A stretch of 36,400 nt of DNA from an uncultured Bacteroidales bacterium (GCA_902792535.1 CADAZU010000030.1:1-36400), one strand, 5' to 3'; counted from the stretch's first letter, positions 9,000 through 16,721 are shown. Notes: generated by a model from the sequence alone, not told the origin. Program-made: numbers and translations.

Positions 9000-9860
9000 A
9001 TGCGTCAATTAAAAATCACAAAATCAATCACCAATCGTGAGTCGGCAAGTCTCGACAAGTATCTGCAAGAGATCGGTCGTGAGGAGTTGATTTCGGTTGA
9101 CCGAGAGGTAGAGTTGGCAGGTCGTATCCGTAATGGAGACCGCGCAGCGCTGGAAGAACTGGTCAGAAGTAACCTACGCTTTGTAGTATCTGTAGCCAAG
9201 CAGTATCAGAATCAAGGATTGAGTTTGCCGGATTTGATTAACGAAGGCAACTTAGGACTGATCAAGGCAGCAGAGAAATTCGACGAGACTCGTGGATTCA
9301 AGTTCATTTCCTACGCTGTATGGTGGATTCGCCAATCGATCCTCCAGGCATTGGCAGAGCAGAGCCGTATTGTCCGTCTGCCGTTGAACCAAGTCGGTTC
9401 GATGAACAAGATCAACAAGGCTTTGCAGCGTTTCGAGCAAGAGCACGAGCGCCGTCCGAGTGCGGAAGAGTTAGCGGAAGCACTGGACATGCCAGTTGAC
9501 AAGATTGCAGAGACGCTGAAGATGTCGGGTCGTCACGTGAGTGTCGATGCGCCGTTTGTAGAGGGAGAAGACAACAGTCTGATCGACGTAATGGTCAACG
9601 AAGATTCGCCTAATGCGGACCGTGGCCTCATCAATGAGTCGCTCTCCACCGAGATCAACCGCGCGTTAGCTACACTCACCCCGCGTGAGGCAGACATCTT
9701 GCGTAAGTTCTTTGGTATCGGCACGCCGGAAAAGACGCTGGAGGAGATCGGCGATGAGCTGCATCTTACCCGCGAGCGCGTGCGCCAGATCAAAGAGAAA
9801 GCAATCCGCAAACTGAATTCCGGTCAACGTAGTCACATCTTGATGACTTACCTTGGTTAA
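9000..9860 (+). CDS. rpoD: Primary RNA polymerase sigma factor
   Basis: This 286-residue sigma-70 factor begins [20 protein letters not shown], the Bacteroidetes housekeeping-sigma N-terminus with no region 1.1. Region 1.2 covers about residues 18-50. Region 2 (about 55-125) includes [20 protein letters not shown] and [14 protein letters not shown], which melt and bind the unusual Bacteroidetes -7 element. Region 3 is central. Region 4 (about 218-275) ends in the helix-turn-helix [20 protein letters not shown]. The length is normal for the phylum. It should direct transcription from the TAnnTTTG promoters seen throughout this window. A strong terminator follows nine bases after the stop. Confidence 0.97.
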   Translation: MRQLKITKSITNRESASLDKYLQEIGREELISVDREVELAGRIRNGDRAALEELVRSNLRFVVSVAKQYQNQGLSLPDLINEGNLGLIKAAEKFDETRGFKFISYAVWWIRQSILQALAEQSRIVRLPLNQVGSMNKINKALQRFEQEHERRPSAEELAEALDMPVDKIAETLKMSGRHVSVDAPFVEGEDNSLIDVMVNEDSPNADRGLINESLSTEINRALATLTPREADILRKFFGIGTPEKTLEEIGDELHLTRERVRQIKEKAIRKLNSGQRSHILMTYLG

Positions 9861-9868
9861 TGAAAAAG

Positions 9869-9893
9869 CCTCCCGATGGGAGGTTTTTTTTTT
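9869..9893 (+). terminator. Intrinsic terminator of rpoD (possibly bidirectional)
   Basis: The stem CCTCCC-GAT-GGGAGG (9869-9883) is followed by ten T residues. An A-run on the other side (9863-9867) could let it also end the minus-strand transcript that converges from 9903. Confidence 0.93.
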
Positions 9894-9902
9894 GAAGATT
9901 GA

Positions 9903-10082
9903 TTAATCAAAGAGTGTCGGCTGGTCACTATCTATTCGCTTGAGTATCGCGCGCATGAGCGTTTCGCGGATGAGGCGGCTTCTGTTGGAGACGCCGTATT
10001 TCTCGCAAAAGCGATCCAGCGTCTTTATTTCGCTCTCGTTGAGCAAGATGGAGATTTTATATTCGCGCGGCTGCTTTTTCAT
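9903..10082 (-). CDS. Small ribbon-helix-helix (CopG-like) protein, 59 aa
   Basis: This 59-residue protein begins MKKQPREYKISILLNESE and continues with a helix-turn-helix-like half (IKTLDRFCEKYGVSNRSRL then IRETLMRAILKRI). A basic beta strand followed by two helices is the layout of ribbon-helix-helix DNA-binding proteins. Its start codon shares one base with the stop of the outer-membrane protein gene (TAATG), a translational-coupling arrangement. No toxin gene adjoins it, so it is more likely a small regulator than an antitoxin. Target unknown. Confidence 0.72.
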   Translation of the reverse strand: MKKQPREYKISILLNESEIKTLDRFCEKYGVSNRSRLIRETLMRAILKRIDSDQPTLFD

Positions 10083-10828
10083 TAGAAGTATAGCGCTAAT
10101 TTGAGTCCGGAGGAAACGATATTGCGTCCGGATTGGTTGGTAAATTCTATGCCTTCTATCACCGTAGTCACGGGCACTTGTGCCTGCTGGAAAGAGGCGA
10201 AAGCAACTAATGCTATAGCGGTCTTGGGATTGAGTTGGCAGCGGTATCCCAGATCGACACCGGCATAGATACCGCCGAGATAATTCTTGCTGAGCGCGAT
10301 GCCATATCCGAGACCGAAGCCGAATACCGGCGCATGTTTCGCCTCTATCATCGGCATTCGGAGCGCCACCTGGATTGGCAGGAAATTATATTTCTCCGCT
10401 CCGAGGAAAACGCCGTGGTATCCCAGACCGCCTCCAATGAAGATATGTTTGTCTCCTATATGGTGCGATCCGACGAGCAAATCTGCTGAAACCGCCCCTC
10501 CGGCAGACTGCGAAGGTATGACAGTTGCTCCGCCGGCTATCTCCAAAAGGATAGAAGCTTTCTTGGACGTAGTGATCTCTTGCGCCTCGTCCGACTCGGA
10601 CGCTTTGGCAGAATCGTTTTTCTCCACTTCGTCGGAGAGTATCTCCTGCACATCGGCGCGCGGGTATTGGAATCGCGCACCTTCGGCATTGCGCACGACC
10701 ACCACCTCTTCGTTCTGGAAGACGATTGTTCCTTTTACGCGCGCACCTGTGCGCAATATTATGGTTTCCGCGTGCGCGCAAGCGAGAGAAACACAAAAAA
10801 GTACTATGAAAACGAATAATTTCCGCAT
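10082..10828 (-). CDS. Putative outer-membrane beta-barrel protein, uncharacterised
   Basis: This 248-residue protein has a clear signal peptide (MRKLFVFIVLFCVSLACAHA). An N-terminal segment, TGARVKGTIVFQNEEVVVVR, resembles a small beta domain, and a charged linker with several Ser/Asp/Glu follows. The C-terminal 150 residues are rich in Gly/aromatic strands (FIGGGLGYHGVF, VFGFGLGYGIAL, GGIYAGVDLGYR) and end in LALYF, as in outer-membrane barrels. I chose the Met at 10828, not one 63 bases upstream, because it begins the signal peptide and sits about 20 bases after the promoter. It has its own promoter although it lies 52 bases after the RNase gene. Function unknown. Confidence 0.72.
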   Translation of the reverse strand: MRKLFVFIVLFCVSLACAHAETIILRTGARVKGTIVFQNEEVVVVRNAEGARFQYPRADVQEILSDEVEKNDSAKASESDEAQEITTSKKASILLEIAGGATVIPSQSAGGAVSADLLVGSHHIGDKHIFIGGGLGYHGVFLGAEKYNFLPIQVALRMPMIEAKHAPVFGFGLGYGIALSKNYLGGIYAGVDLGYRCQLNPKTAIALVAFASFQQAQVPVTTVIEGIEFTNQSGRNIVSSGLKLALYF

Positions 10829-10847
10829 GGCTGTGTCAAATCGTCTG

Positions 10848-10879
10848 CAAAGGTACGTAAAAATTTGCATTTGTGCAAA
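10848..10879 (-). promoter_or_regulatory. Bacteroidetes-type promoter for the outer-membrane protein gene
   Basis: Read on the minus strand: TTTG (10879-10876), 20-nt spacer, then TACCTTTG (10855-10848). It begins just downstream of the RNase stop at 10881, so the downstream pair can be expressed independently. Confidence 0.82.
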
Positions 10880-10880
10880 T

Positions 10881-12242
10881 TTATTTGTCATTTATGGTTT
10901 CCAAGGCGTTATTTTCCACTAATTCGAAGTCAATTTGCCCCTTATTGACGTCTGCGCGGATGACTTTGACCATTACCGGATCGCCTATAGTATAGGATTC
11001 ATGCCCCTCACAGACGAGCCGGTAGTTTTTCTCGTCGTGCTGCCAGTATTCACCGTTGGGGCTGAGGTTCGCCATATGGATGAGTCCTTCGCATCGGGAT
11101 TCGTCGAGTTGCACAAACAGCCCGAAATCGGTCACTCCGGATATATGCCCCGCGAGCGTTTCTCCGATATGATCCGCCATCCAGAGGGCTTGAAACATCT
11201 TGACCGAGTCCCGTTCCGCCTGGGTGGCGTCCTGTTCGCAAGCTGAGCAATGTTCGCACATCATTTCGAGTTCTTCGCGGCTCAGGGACAATTTCTTGCC
11301 TGTCAGGATATATTTCTCCACCAGACGATGTACCATCAGGTCGGGGTATCGGCGGATGGGCGAGGTGAAATGGGTGTAATGGGTGAAGGCGAGTCCGAAG
11401 TGGCCTATATTATAGGTTGAGTAAACGGCTTTGGCTTGTGCTCTAATCGTCAGCAGATCAATCGTTTGCGGAGAGACGCGCGAGCCCATCTTGCGTTTGA
11501 AAGTCTTGACTGCTTCCAGTTTCTCTTGGTCGGGCAGGTCGTGCACACGATAGACGAACGGTCGTCCGGATCCGGCTTCGCGCGCGACCGTACGGTTCGC
11601 CAGCAGCATAAACTCCTCGATCAGATGGTGCGCTTCGTTGGGTTGCTCAAAATAGATCTCCACGGGATGGTGGTGTTCGTCGAGTCGGAAATGCATCTCG
11701 TCCTGCTCAATGGTGAGTGCGCCGTTGGCGATCCGCTCTGCGCGCAGCTTGGCGGCAAGGCTGTTCAGGGTCGCTATAGCCTCCGCTATCGGTTGACAGG
11801 AACTTTGCTGCATATTTCTCTCAATTATCTGCTGCGCTTCGTCATAATTGAGTCGCGCGTCGGAGCGAATGACGGTTCGGCATATCTTGTGCTTGAGCAC
11901 GCGCGCGTCGCGATCCATAGTAAAAATAACGGACATACAGAGTTTGTCTTCGCCCGGACGGAGCGAACAAAGGTCGTTGCACAGTTCCTCGGGCAACATC
12001 GGAATGACGCGGTCCACGAGATAAACGGACGTGCCTCGTTTGTACGCGTCGTCGTCTGTTTTTGTCCCAGGTTTCACATAGTGCGACACATCGGCGATGT
12101 GGACGCCGATTCGGAGCAAACCGTCCTCCAATTCCTCGAAGGAAAGGGCGTCGTCGAAGTCTTTTGCGTCCGCCGGATCGATGGTGAAAGTGAAGGCCTC
12201 ACGCATGTCTCTGCGGCGTAGAATTTCTTTTTCGTCTATCAT
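10881..12242 (-). CDS. RNase R/RNase II-family exoribonuclease lacking the N-terminal RNA-binding domains
   Basis: This 453-residue protein contains the RNB catalytic domain with TIDPADAKDFDD; Asp22, Asp28, Asp30 and Asp31 correspond to the four magnesium-binding aspartates of RNase II/R. RGTSVYLVDRVIPMLPEELC follows. A C-terminal S1 domain starts near HISGVTDFGLFVQL (about residue 367). It should degrade RNA processively 3' to 5'. Typical RNase R is about 700 residues and carries one or two cold-shock domains before RNB; here the protein begins at the residues just before RNB (MIDEKEILRRRD). No open frame continues upstream, and a good promoter sits 41 bases before the ATG, so the short form seems native rather than a broken gene. 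Confidence 0.85.
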   Translation of the reverse strand: MIDEKEILRRRDMREAFTFTIDPADAKDFDDALSFEELEDGLLRIGVHIADVSHYVKPGTKTDDDAYKRGTSVYLVDRVIPMLPEELCNDLCSLRPGEDKLCMSVIFTMDRDARVLKHKICRTVIRSDARLNYDEAQQIIERNMQQSSCQPIAEAIATLNSLAAKLRAERIANGALTIEQDEMHFRLDEHHHPVEIYFEQPNEAHHLIEEFMLLANRTVAREAGSGRPFVYRVHDLPDQEKLEAVKTFKRKMGSRVSPQTIDLLTIRAQAKAVYSTYNIGHFGLAFTHYTHFTSPIRRYPDLMVHRLVEKYILTGKKLSLSREELEMMCEHCSACEQDATQAERDSVKMFQALWMADHIGETLAGHISGVTDFGLFVQLDESRCEGLIHMANLSPNGEYWQHDEKNYRLVCEGHESYTIGDPVMVKVIRADVNKGQIDFELVENNALETINDK

Positions 12243-12282
12243 AGATTGTCAATTAAAGTACACAAAATCATAATATCAGGTG

Positions 12283-12313
12283 CAAAATTACAAAAATTTT
12301 TGCATATTTCAAA
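12283..12313 (-). promoter_or_regulatory. Promoter for the RNase R-like gene
   Basis: On the minus strand: TTTG (12313-12310), 19-nt spacer, TAATTTTG (12290-12283). Its upstream half is interlocked with the divergent phosphorylase promoter. Confidence 0.82.
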
Positions 12314-12330
12314 AAAAAACAGTAATTTTG
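12299..12330 (+). promoter_or_regulatory. Promoter for the glycogen phosphorylase gene
   Basis: TTTG (12299-12302), 20-nt spacer, TAATTTTG (12323-12330). The roughly 90-nt leader contains a hairpin TCCCGG-ATGCC-CCGGGA at 12353-12369, which could stabilise or regulate the mRNA. Confidence 0.85.
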
Positions 12331-12352
12331 CGGCGTTTTTCACGACTAGACC

Positions 12353-12369
12353 TCCCGGATGCCCCGGGA
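12353..12369 (+). promoter_or_regulatory. Leader hairpin of the phosphorylase mRNA
   Basis: A six-pair GC-rich stem (TCCCGG/CCGGGA) with a five-base loop lies 23 nt after the -7 element. There is no T-run, so it is not a terminator. Confidence 0.5.
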
Positions 12370-12422
12370 AGCCTGGTAAAATGTGTGCCAGAAAGACAAT
12401 AATTCAATAAAAATATATACAC

Positions 12423-13919
12423 ATGAAAGTAAAAGTAAGTAATGTCAACCAGCCGCAGTGGGAGGAATGTAATATCCATGCTACTCTGCCGGCTGAACTG
12501 AGCAAACTGCAAGAGTTAGCCTACAACCTCTGGTGGAGCTGGAATGCAGATGCCAAGGATTTGTTCCGTTACATAGACAACGAGGCCTGGCATCGCGCAG
12601 ATTCAAACCCGGTTGTTCTGCTGAACATTCTGAGTTACGACCGGATGGTGGAGTTGACGAAAGACGCCAAATTCATCAAGCAGCTGAACGAAGTCTATGC
12701 CGAGTTCCGCGCGTACATGGACACGCCGAAGGACAAGAAGAAACCGACAATTGCCTATTTCTCAATGGAGTACGGTCTGAGCCATGTGCTGAAGATTTAT
12801 TCAGGCGGTCTGGGTATTCTCGCGGGCGATTATATCAAGGAGGCGTCGGATTGCAACGTCGATATGACGGCGATCGGTTTCCTGTACCGCTACGGCTATT
12901 TCACCCAGACGCTGAGTCCGGAAGGCCAGCAGATTGCGAACTACGAGGCGCAGAACTTCGCGAACCTGCCTATCACGCAGGTGAAAGAGAAAGACGGCTC
13001 GAACATGATTGTCGAGGTGCCTTATCCGGGCCGCGTGGTGAAGGCATACCTGTGGCAAGTGGCTGTCGGTCGTATGAACCTGTATCTGCTGGATACCGAC
13101 AATGAACTGAACAGCGAATGGGACCGCCAGATCACCCACCAGCTCTACGGAGGCGACTGGGAGAACCGTATCAAGCAGGAGATCCTGTTAGGTATCGGTG
13201 GTATGCTGGCGTTGAAGAAACTGGGCATCAAGAAAGACGTTTACCATTGCAACGAGGGTCACGCGGCGCTCATGGGATTGCAGCGTCTGGTGGACTTGGT
13301 ACAAGAGGAAGGTCTGACTTTCAACCAAGCCAAAGAAGTTGTCCGCGCGTCGGGTCTCTACACCTGCCATACCCCGGTTCCCGCCGGACACGACTATTTC
13401 GAGGAAGGCCTGTTCTACAAATACATGAGCGAGTATGCCGGCAAATTAGGCATCGAATGGCATGACCTGATAGGTATGGGCCGCGTCAATCCGGACGACA
13501 ACACCGAGAAATTCTCGATGTCCGTCTTCGCGCTGAACACGTGCCAGGAGGCAAACGGTGTATCGTGGCTCCACGGCGAGGTGTCGAAGAAGATGTTCAG
13601 CCCCGTTTGGCCCGGTTATTTCCCCGAGGAGCTGCACGTGGACTATGTCACCAACGGCGTACACATGCCTACTTGGGCTGCCCACGAGTGGAAAGACATC
13701 TACGCCAAATATCTGCCGAAAGGATGGATGGCAGACCAGTCGAACCTTGAGATGTGGAAGCCGTACAACGACATTCCGGACGAGGTGATCTGGAACACCC
13801 GCATGAGTCTGAAGCGCAAGATGATGGACTATATCAAGGAGAAATTCCGTGAGGACTGGATGAAGACTCAGGGTGATCCGGCTCGTATCGTCCGCGCGCT
13901 GAACGAGACGTCTGGATAA
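12423..13919 (+). CDS. glgP: Alpha-glucan (glycogen) phosphorylase, N-terminal part (frameshifted)
   Basis: This 498-residue frame begins with a DUF3417-type N-terminus ([20 protein letters not shown]) and continues through the phosphorylase core ([61 protein letters not shown]). These are signatures of GT35 phosphorylases, which release glucose-1-phosphate from alpha-1,4-glucans. The frame stops early at TAA 13917-13919 after [11 protein letters not shown]. Removing one base at about 13911 (ACG-T-CTGGAT) restores [15 protein letters not shown] and the rest of the family. This part alone lacks the pyridoxal-phosphate lysine, so it could not be active. The defect may be a real mutation or an assembly error. 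Confidence 0.93.
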   Translation: MKVKVSNVNQPQWEECNIHATLPAELSKLQELAYNLWWSWNADAKDLFRYIDNEAWHRADSNPVVLLNILSYDRMVELTKDAKFIKQLNEVYAEFRAYMDTPKDKKKPTIAYFSMEYGLSHVLKIYSGGLGILAGDYIKEASDCNVDMTAIGFLYRYGYFTQTLSPEGQQIANYEAQNFANLPITQVKEKDGSNMIVEVPYPGRVVKAYLWQVAVGRMNLYLLDTDNELNSEWDRQITHQLYGGDWENRIKQEILLGIGGMLALKKLGIKKDVYHCNEGHAALMGLQRLVDLVQEEGLTFNQAKEVVRASGLYTCHTPVPAGHDYFEEGLFYKYMSEYAGKLGIEWHDLIGMGRVNPDDNTEKFSMSVFALNTCQEANGVSWLHGEVSKKMFSPVWPGYFPEELHVDYVTNGVHMPTWAAHEWKDIYAKYLPKGWMADQSNLEMWKPYNDIPDEVIWNTRMSLKRKMMDYIKEKFREDWMKTQGDPARIVRALNETSG

Positions 13920-14820
13920 GCTGGTAAACAACCCCAATTATCCGGTTCAGTTCCTCTTCACCGGTAAGGCGCACCCGGCAGACGGAGGCGGTCAGGGTCT
14001 GATCAAACGAATCATCGAGATCAGCCGTATGCCGCAGTTCCTCGGTAAGATCATCTTCCTCGAGAACTACGATATGCGTCTGGCTAAACGTCTCATCAGC
14101 GGTGTCGATATCTGGCTGAACACACCGACCCGTCCGTTGGAGGCTTCCGGTACATCCGGCGAGAAAGCCCAGATGAACGGCGTGCTCAACTTCTCCGTCA
14201 AAGACGGTTGGTGGTACGAGGGTTATGTAGAGGGCGCAGGCTGGGCTTTGACCGAGCACCGCACCTACGAGAACCAGGCTCACCAGGACCAGCTCGACGC
14301 GGCTACTATCTACCAGATGTTAGAGAGCGAGATTATCCCTCTCTATTACGCCAAGAACAGCAAGGGCTACAGCCCCGAGTGGATCCAGTATATCAAGAAC
14401 TCCGTTACCAAGATCACACCGCGTTTCACCATGAAGCGTATGATTGACGACTATTTCAGCAAGTTCTATTTCAAACTGGCGAAACGTCACAACCTGCTGA
14501 TGGCGGACCACTACAAGATCGCCAAAGAGATCGCGGCATGGAAAGAGAACATAGTAGAGCATTGGGACGAGATAGAGGTGGTTTACAAATCAGAAAACCT
14601 GCAAAACCTCAATGTAGGCATCCGCACTTCGACCCACAACAACGACAAACTCTACGAAGTAGAGCCGCTGAAACTGGTCAAGAGCGAAGGCAGCCACTTG
14701 TTCTTCGAGAACGTGTACCAGCTGGATTATGCCGGCGGCATGAAATTCGGTCTGCGTATGTATCCGCAGAACGAGCTCCTGCCTCACCGCATGGACTTCT
14801 GCTACGTCCGCTGGATCTAA
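13912..14820 (+). CDS. glgP: Alpha-glucan phosphorylase, C-terminal part (frameshift continuation)
   Basis: This frame continues the phosphorylase without a gap in homology. It holds [18 protein letters not shown], the catalytic region [19 protein letters not shown] (the Lys of GEKA is in the usual PLP-Schiff-base position) and the C-terminal lobe ending DFCYVRWI. The first internal Met that could start it alone is at 14029, but no promoter or ribosome site marks an independent gene. With one base corrected, the joined protein is about 798 residues, close to family length. Adjacent glycogen-synthesis genes in the same window support a role in glycogen breakdown. Confidence 0.9.
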   Translation: MDKLVNNPNYPVQFLFTGKAHPADGGGQGLIKRIIEISRMPQFLGKIIFLENYDMRLAKRLISGVDIWLNTPTRPLEASGTSGEKAQMNGVLNFSVKDGWWYEGYVEGAGWALTEHRTYENQAHQDQLDAATIYQMLESEIIPLYYAKNSKGYSPEWIQYIKNSVTKITPRFTMKRMIDDYFSKFYFKLAKRHNLLMADHYKIAKEIAAWKENIVEHWDEIEVVYKSENLQNLNVGIRTSTHNNDKLYEVEPLKLVKSEGSHLFFENVYQLDYAGGMKFGLRMYPQNELLPHRMDFCYVRWI

Positions 14821-14842
14821 TTGCATTCAGCCGGATGGACAA

Positions 14843-14882
14843 AAAGGGAGATTTCGAACTTCGGAATCTCCCTTTCGTGTTT
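14843..14882 (+). terminator. Intrinsic terminator of the phosphorylase gene
   Basis: An 11-bp stem AAAGGGAGATT (14843-14853) / AATCTCCCTTT (14865-14875) is followed by CGTGTTT. It lies 22 bases after the stop. Confidence 0.8.
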
Positions 14883-14918
14883 AAAAATGTAGATTTTTAT
14901 GCTTTTTTTGGATAAAAA

Positions 14919-14950
14919 TTTGCAAATTCGAAAATTTAGCAGTAATTTTG
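14919..14950 (+). promoter_or_regulatory. Promoter of a noncoding transcript
   Basis: TTTG (14919-14922), 20-nt spacer, TAATTTTG (14943-14950). No convincing coding gene follows before a strong terminator at 15254-15287. Confidence 0.82.
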
Positions 14951-14956
14951 CACCGT

Positions 14957-15287
14957 TTATTATGGAATAATGCGCGCATAAGTGCATATTCCTGATAAAC
15001 AAGCACCCACGCCGGAGGGAAATGTCTCTCACATGGGGTGGATATAAGACATAAAATAAAGACGTTTATTGACGTTGTTTGCGACTCCCAAGAACTTCGC
15101 AACTTTTTGTACAGAGCGAGCAACCATTAATGAATGTCCTCGGGATGTGTAATTCCTGTTTTCGTGCGTAACCCGCATGGAACCGGTTTGCATATTCGGC
15201 GTGGAATTCGGTTGTTTTTCTTCTGGTATTGGGCATTGCGAAGGCCTATGGGAGCGTGAAAAACGAATTGATTTTCACGCTTTTTTT
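14957..15287 (+). ncRNA. Candidate structured noncoding RNA, about 330 nt
   Basis: A full promoter upstream and a strong intrinsic terminator at the end delimit a transcript with no credible gene. Stems visible by eye include GGAATAATGC/GCATATTCC with a bulge (14964-14992), CACCC...GGGTG enclosing ATGT-CTCTC-ACAT, AATAAA-GACG-TTTATT, TTGCGA...TCGCAA (about 15080-15102), AATTCC...GGAATT and TGCG...CGCA near 15160-15180. The segment GACTCCCAAGAACTTCGCAA (15083-15102) recurs, minus one base, in another promoter-driven noncoding stretch at 26533. I see no hallmark of tmRNA, RNase P RNA or SRP RNA. A regulatory RNA such as 6S RNA is possible by size and context but not shown. A 67-codon frame at 15177-15380 runs through the terminator and looks spurious. 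Confidence 0.6.
15254..15287 (+). terminator. Intrinsic terminator of the noncoding transcript
   Basis: A nine-bp stem GCGTGAAAA (15254-15262) / TTTTCACGC (15272-15280) with a nine-base loop is followed by seven T residues. Confidence 0.93.
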
Positions 15288-15312
15288 ATGCGTGTAAATC
15301 ACCCAAAGATGA

Positions 15313-15326
15313 TCTTTGACATAGTG
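15313..15326 (+). promoter_or_regulatory. boxA-like element, copy 1 (TCTTTGACATAGTG)
   Basis: This 14-mer recurs with small changes at 16961, 26595 and 27469, each 66-92 bases before a TAnnTTTG promoter of an accessory gene or toxin-antitoxin module. It resembles the antitermination boxA core (CTTTrACA) of rRNA leaders. Here it follows a short inverted repeat AAAGATGATCTTT (15305-15317). Confidence 0.45.
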
Positions 15327-15383
15327 AAAACCAAACAGATTAGAAATAAAACACCAAAATTATGGTATTTATTAATCTAATTC

Positions 15384-15414
15384 TTGCATATTTCGTAAAA
15401 AAGTTGTAACTTTG
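15384..15414 (+). promoter_or_regulatory. Promoter of the DUF1016 gene with operator-like palindrome
   Basis: TTG (15384-15386), 20-nt spacer, TAACTTTG (15407-15414). A perfect inverted repeat TTGCGAAA-AA-TTTCGCAA (15412-15429) spans the end of the -7 element, the expected start site and the first base of the ATG. The mRNA leader would be about ten bases. Confidence 0.8.
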
Positions 15415-15428
15415 CGAAAAATTTCGCA

Positions 15429-16631
15429 ATGGAGCAAACAATCAGACAAAACTACATCGATGAAGTAAAGCAGATACGCGAGGCGATCAGTATTGCTCGT
15501 TACCGTGCTGCCAAATTGGCTAACGGGGAGACACTACGGCTTTATTATTCTGTTGGTAAATTTATCTCTCTGAACACGCGTAATGCCAAATGGGGAACGG
15601 GTGCTCTTAAAAGCATCTCCAACCAGTTACAACAAGAGATGCCCGGTCTAAAAGGTTTTTCAGAAGGTAATATGCGTAAGATGCGTTTGTTCTATGAGGC
15701 TTGGCAACCGGTGTTTGAACCGCAGGCAGAAAATATGTTTGGCGTACTTCCTGTTACCGATCATATTGAGCTGTTTGACTTTCGTTCGCAGGTGGCGAAC
15801 GAATTGGAAAGCGCAGAAAATCAAGCTATTGTAAAACGTTCGCCACTGGCGAACGAATTGGGGAACGAAAAATGTTCGCCAGTGGCGAACGAATTAGACG
15901 CGGCAGATATAGAACAGTTTTTAAGGGTTGGTTTCACGATGCATATTGACATTATTGCGCAAACCGAAAACGATGCTGAGCGTTGGTTTTATATAAGAAA
16001 AGTGGCAAGAGATTTTATCGGTAAGCGCCAACTTCACCAACTGCTCATTTCCGACCTTTATCATCAGCATGGCTCGATGCCGAGCAATTTTGCATTAACC
16101 CTTCCGGATGAGAAACAGCGTCAAGTAGCGATGCGAACTTTCAAGGAAGATAATGTCTTGGATTTTCTGGAGATACCGAATCCCGATCTGATAGACGAAT
16201 TGGATGTTGAAGAACAAATCGTCAAGAACGTTAAGAATTTCATGATGTCGCTTGGCGGAGAATTTGCTTTCATGGGTGAGCAGTATCGCTTGATTGTCAA
16301 CGGCAAGGAACGGAAATTGGATTTGCTCTTCTACCATCGGAGAATGCGATGCTTAGTGGCAATCGAATTGAAGGGGGGAGAGTTTAAGCCTGAGTTCGCC
16401 GGCAAACTCAATTATTACTTGTCTGCCTTGGACTCGTTGGTGAAGTTACCGGAAGAGAATCCGTCAATAGGTATTTTGCTTTGCAGGGACAAGGATAACA
16501 CGGAAGTCGAGTTCACTCTGCGCGATATGACAAAACCGATGGGAGTGGCAACTTACCGTTCTTCTCAAGAACTTCCCGAACAATACCGGAATGTACTGCC
16601 TTCTGTGGAAGATCTAAAACGACTTTTGTAA
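15429..16631 (+). CDS. DUF1016 / PDDEXK nuclease-domain protein (YhcG-like)
   Basis: This 400-residue protein has an N-terminal DUF1016 domain (about 1-110; IREAISIARYRAAKLANGE, YYSVGKFIS, GFSEGNMRKMRLFYEAW) and a C-terminal PD-(D/E)xK nuclease domain. The likely catalytic residues are Asp298 (KLDLLFYH) and Glu313-x-Lys315 (VAIELKGGEF). The family is widespread in mobile regions of bacteria and is suspected to act in DNA restriction, repair or defence; its role here is inferred. Between the domains (about residues 118-160) lies a repeat-bearing linker with three copies of an ANEL-containing heptapeptide encoded by a 23-bp palindromic repeat. It is expressed alone from its own promoter and followed by a terminator. 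It is the first gene of the accessory region. Confidence 0.88.
   Translation: MEQTIRQNYIDEVKQIREAISIARYRAAKLANGETLRLYYSVGKFISLNTRNAKWGTGALKSISNQLQQEMPGLKGFSEGNMRKMRLFYEAWQPVFEPQAENMFGVLPVTDHIELFDFRSQVANELESAENQAIVKRSPLANELGNEKCSPVANELDAADIEQFLRVGFTMHIDIIAQTENDAERWFYIRKVARDFIGKRQLHQLLISDLYHQHGSMPSNFALTLPDEKQRQVAMRTFKEDNVLDFLEIPNPDLIDELDVEEQIVKNVKNFMMSLGGEFAFMGEQYRLIVNGKERKLDLLFYHRRMRCLVAIELKGGEFKPEFAGKLNYYLSALDSLVKLPEENPSIGILLCRDKDNTEVEFTLRDMTKPMGVATYRSSQELPEQYRNVLPSVEDLKRLL
15784..15896 (+). repeat. Three in-frame copies of a 23-bp palindromic repeat inside the DUF1016 gene
   Basis: Copies lie at 15784-15806, 15838-15860 and 15874-15896. They share GTTCGC--(G/T)GGCGAACGAATT(G/A). Copies 2 and 3 are near-perfect palindromes in their first part (GTTCGCCA-C-TGGCGAAC and GTTCGCCA-G-TGGCGAAC). 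Start-to-start spacings are 54 and 36 bases, both multiples of three, so each encodes S(P/Q)(L/V)ANEL in the same frame. It looks like a palindromic mobile or amplified repeat domesticated as a protein linker. Confidence 0.88.
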
Positions 16632-16663
16632 TTTTCGATTAATAAATATTCCCTAATCTGTTT

Positions 16664-16701
16664 GTAGATGATGCGCCTTGCGTGTCATCTACTTGTTTTT
16701 T
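16664..16701 (+). terminator. Intrinsic terminator of the DUF1016 gene
   Basis: The stem GTAGATGA (16664-16671) / TCATCTAC (16685-16692) is followed by TTGTTTTTT. Confidence 0.88.
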
Positions 16702-16721
16702 CATTATGTCTAACACACGGA

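Noticed and set aside
10829-10891. N-terminal extension of the outer-membrane protein
   Set aside because: It would cover the promoter and put 21 residues before a clear signal peptide.
13905-13920. Programmed frameshift in the phosphorylase gene
   Set aside because: No slippery sequence, stimulatory stem or family precedent is visible; mutation or assembly error is simpler.
15177-15380. 67-codon open frame in the noncoding region
   Set aside because: It begins inside the candidate RNA, runs through a strong terminator and a boxA-like element, and has no promoter, ribosome site or recognisable protein features.
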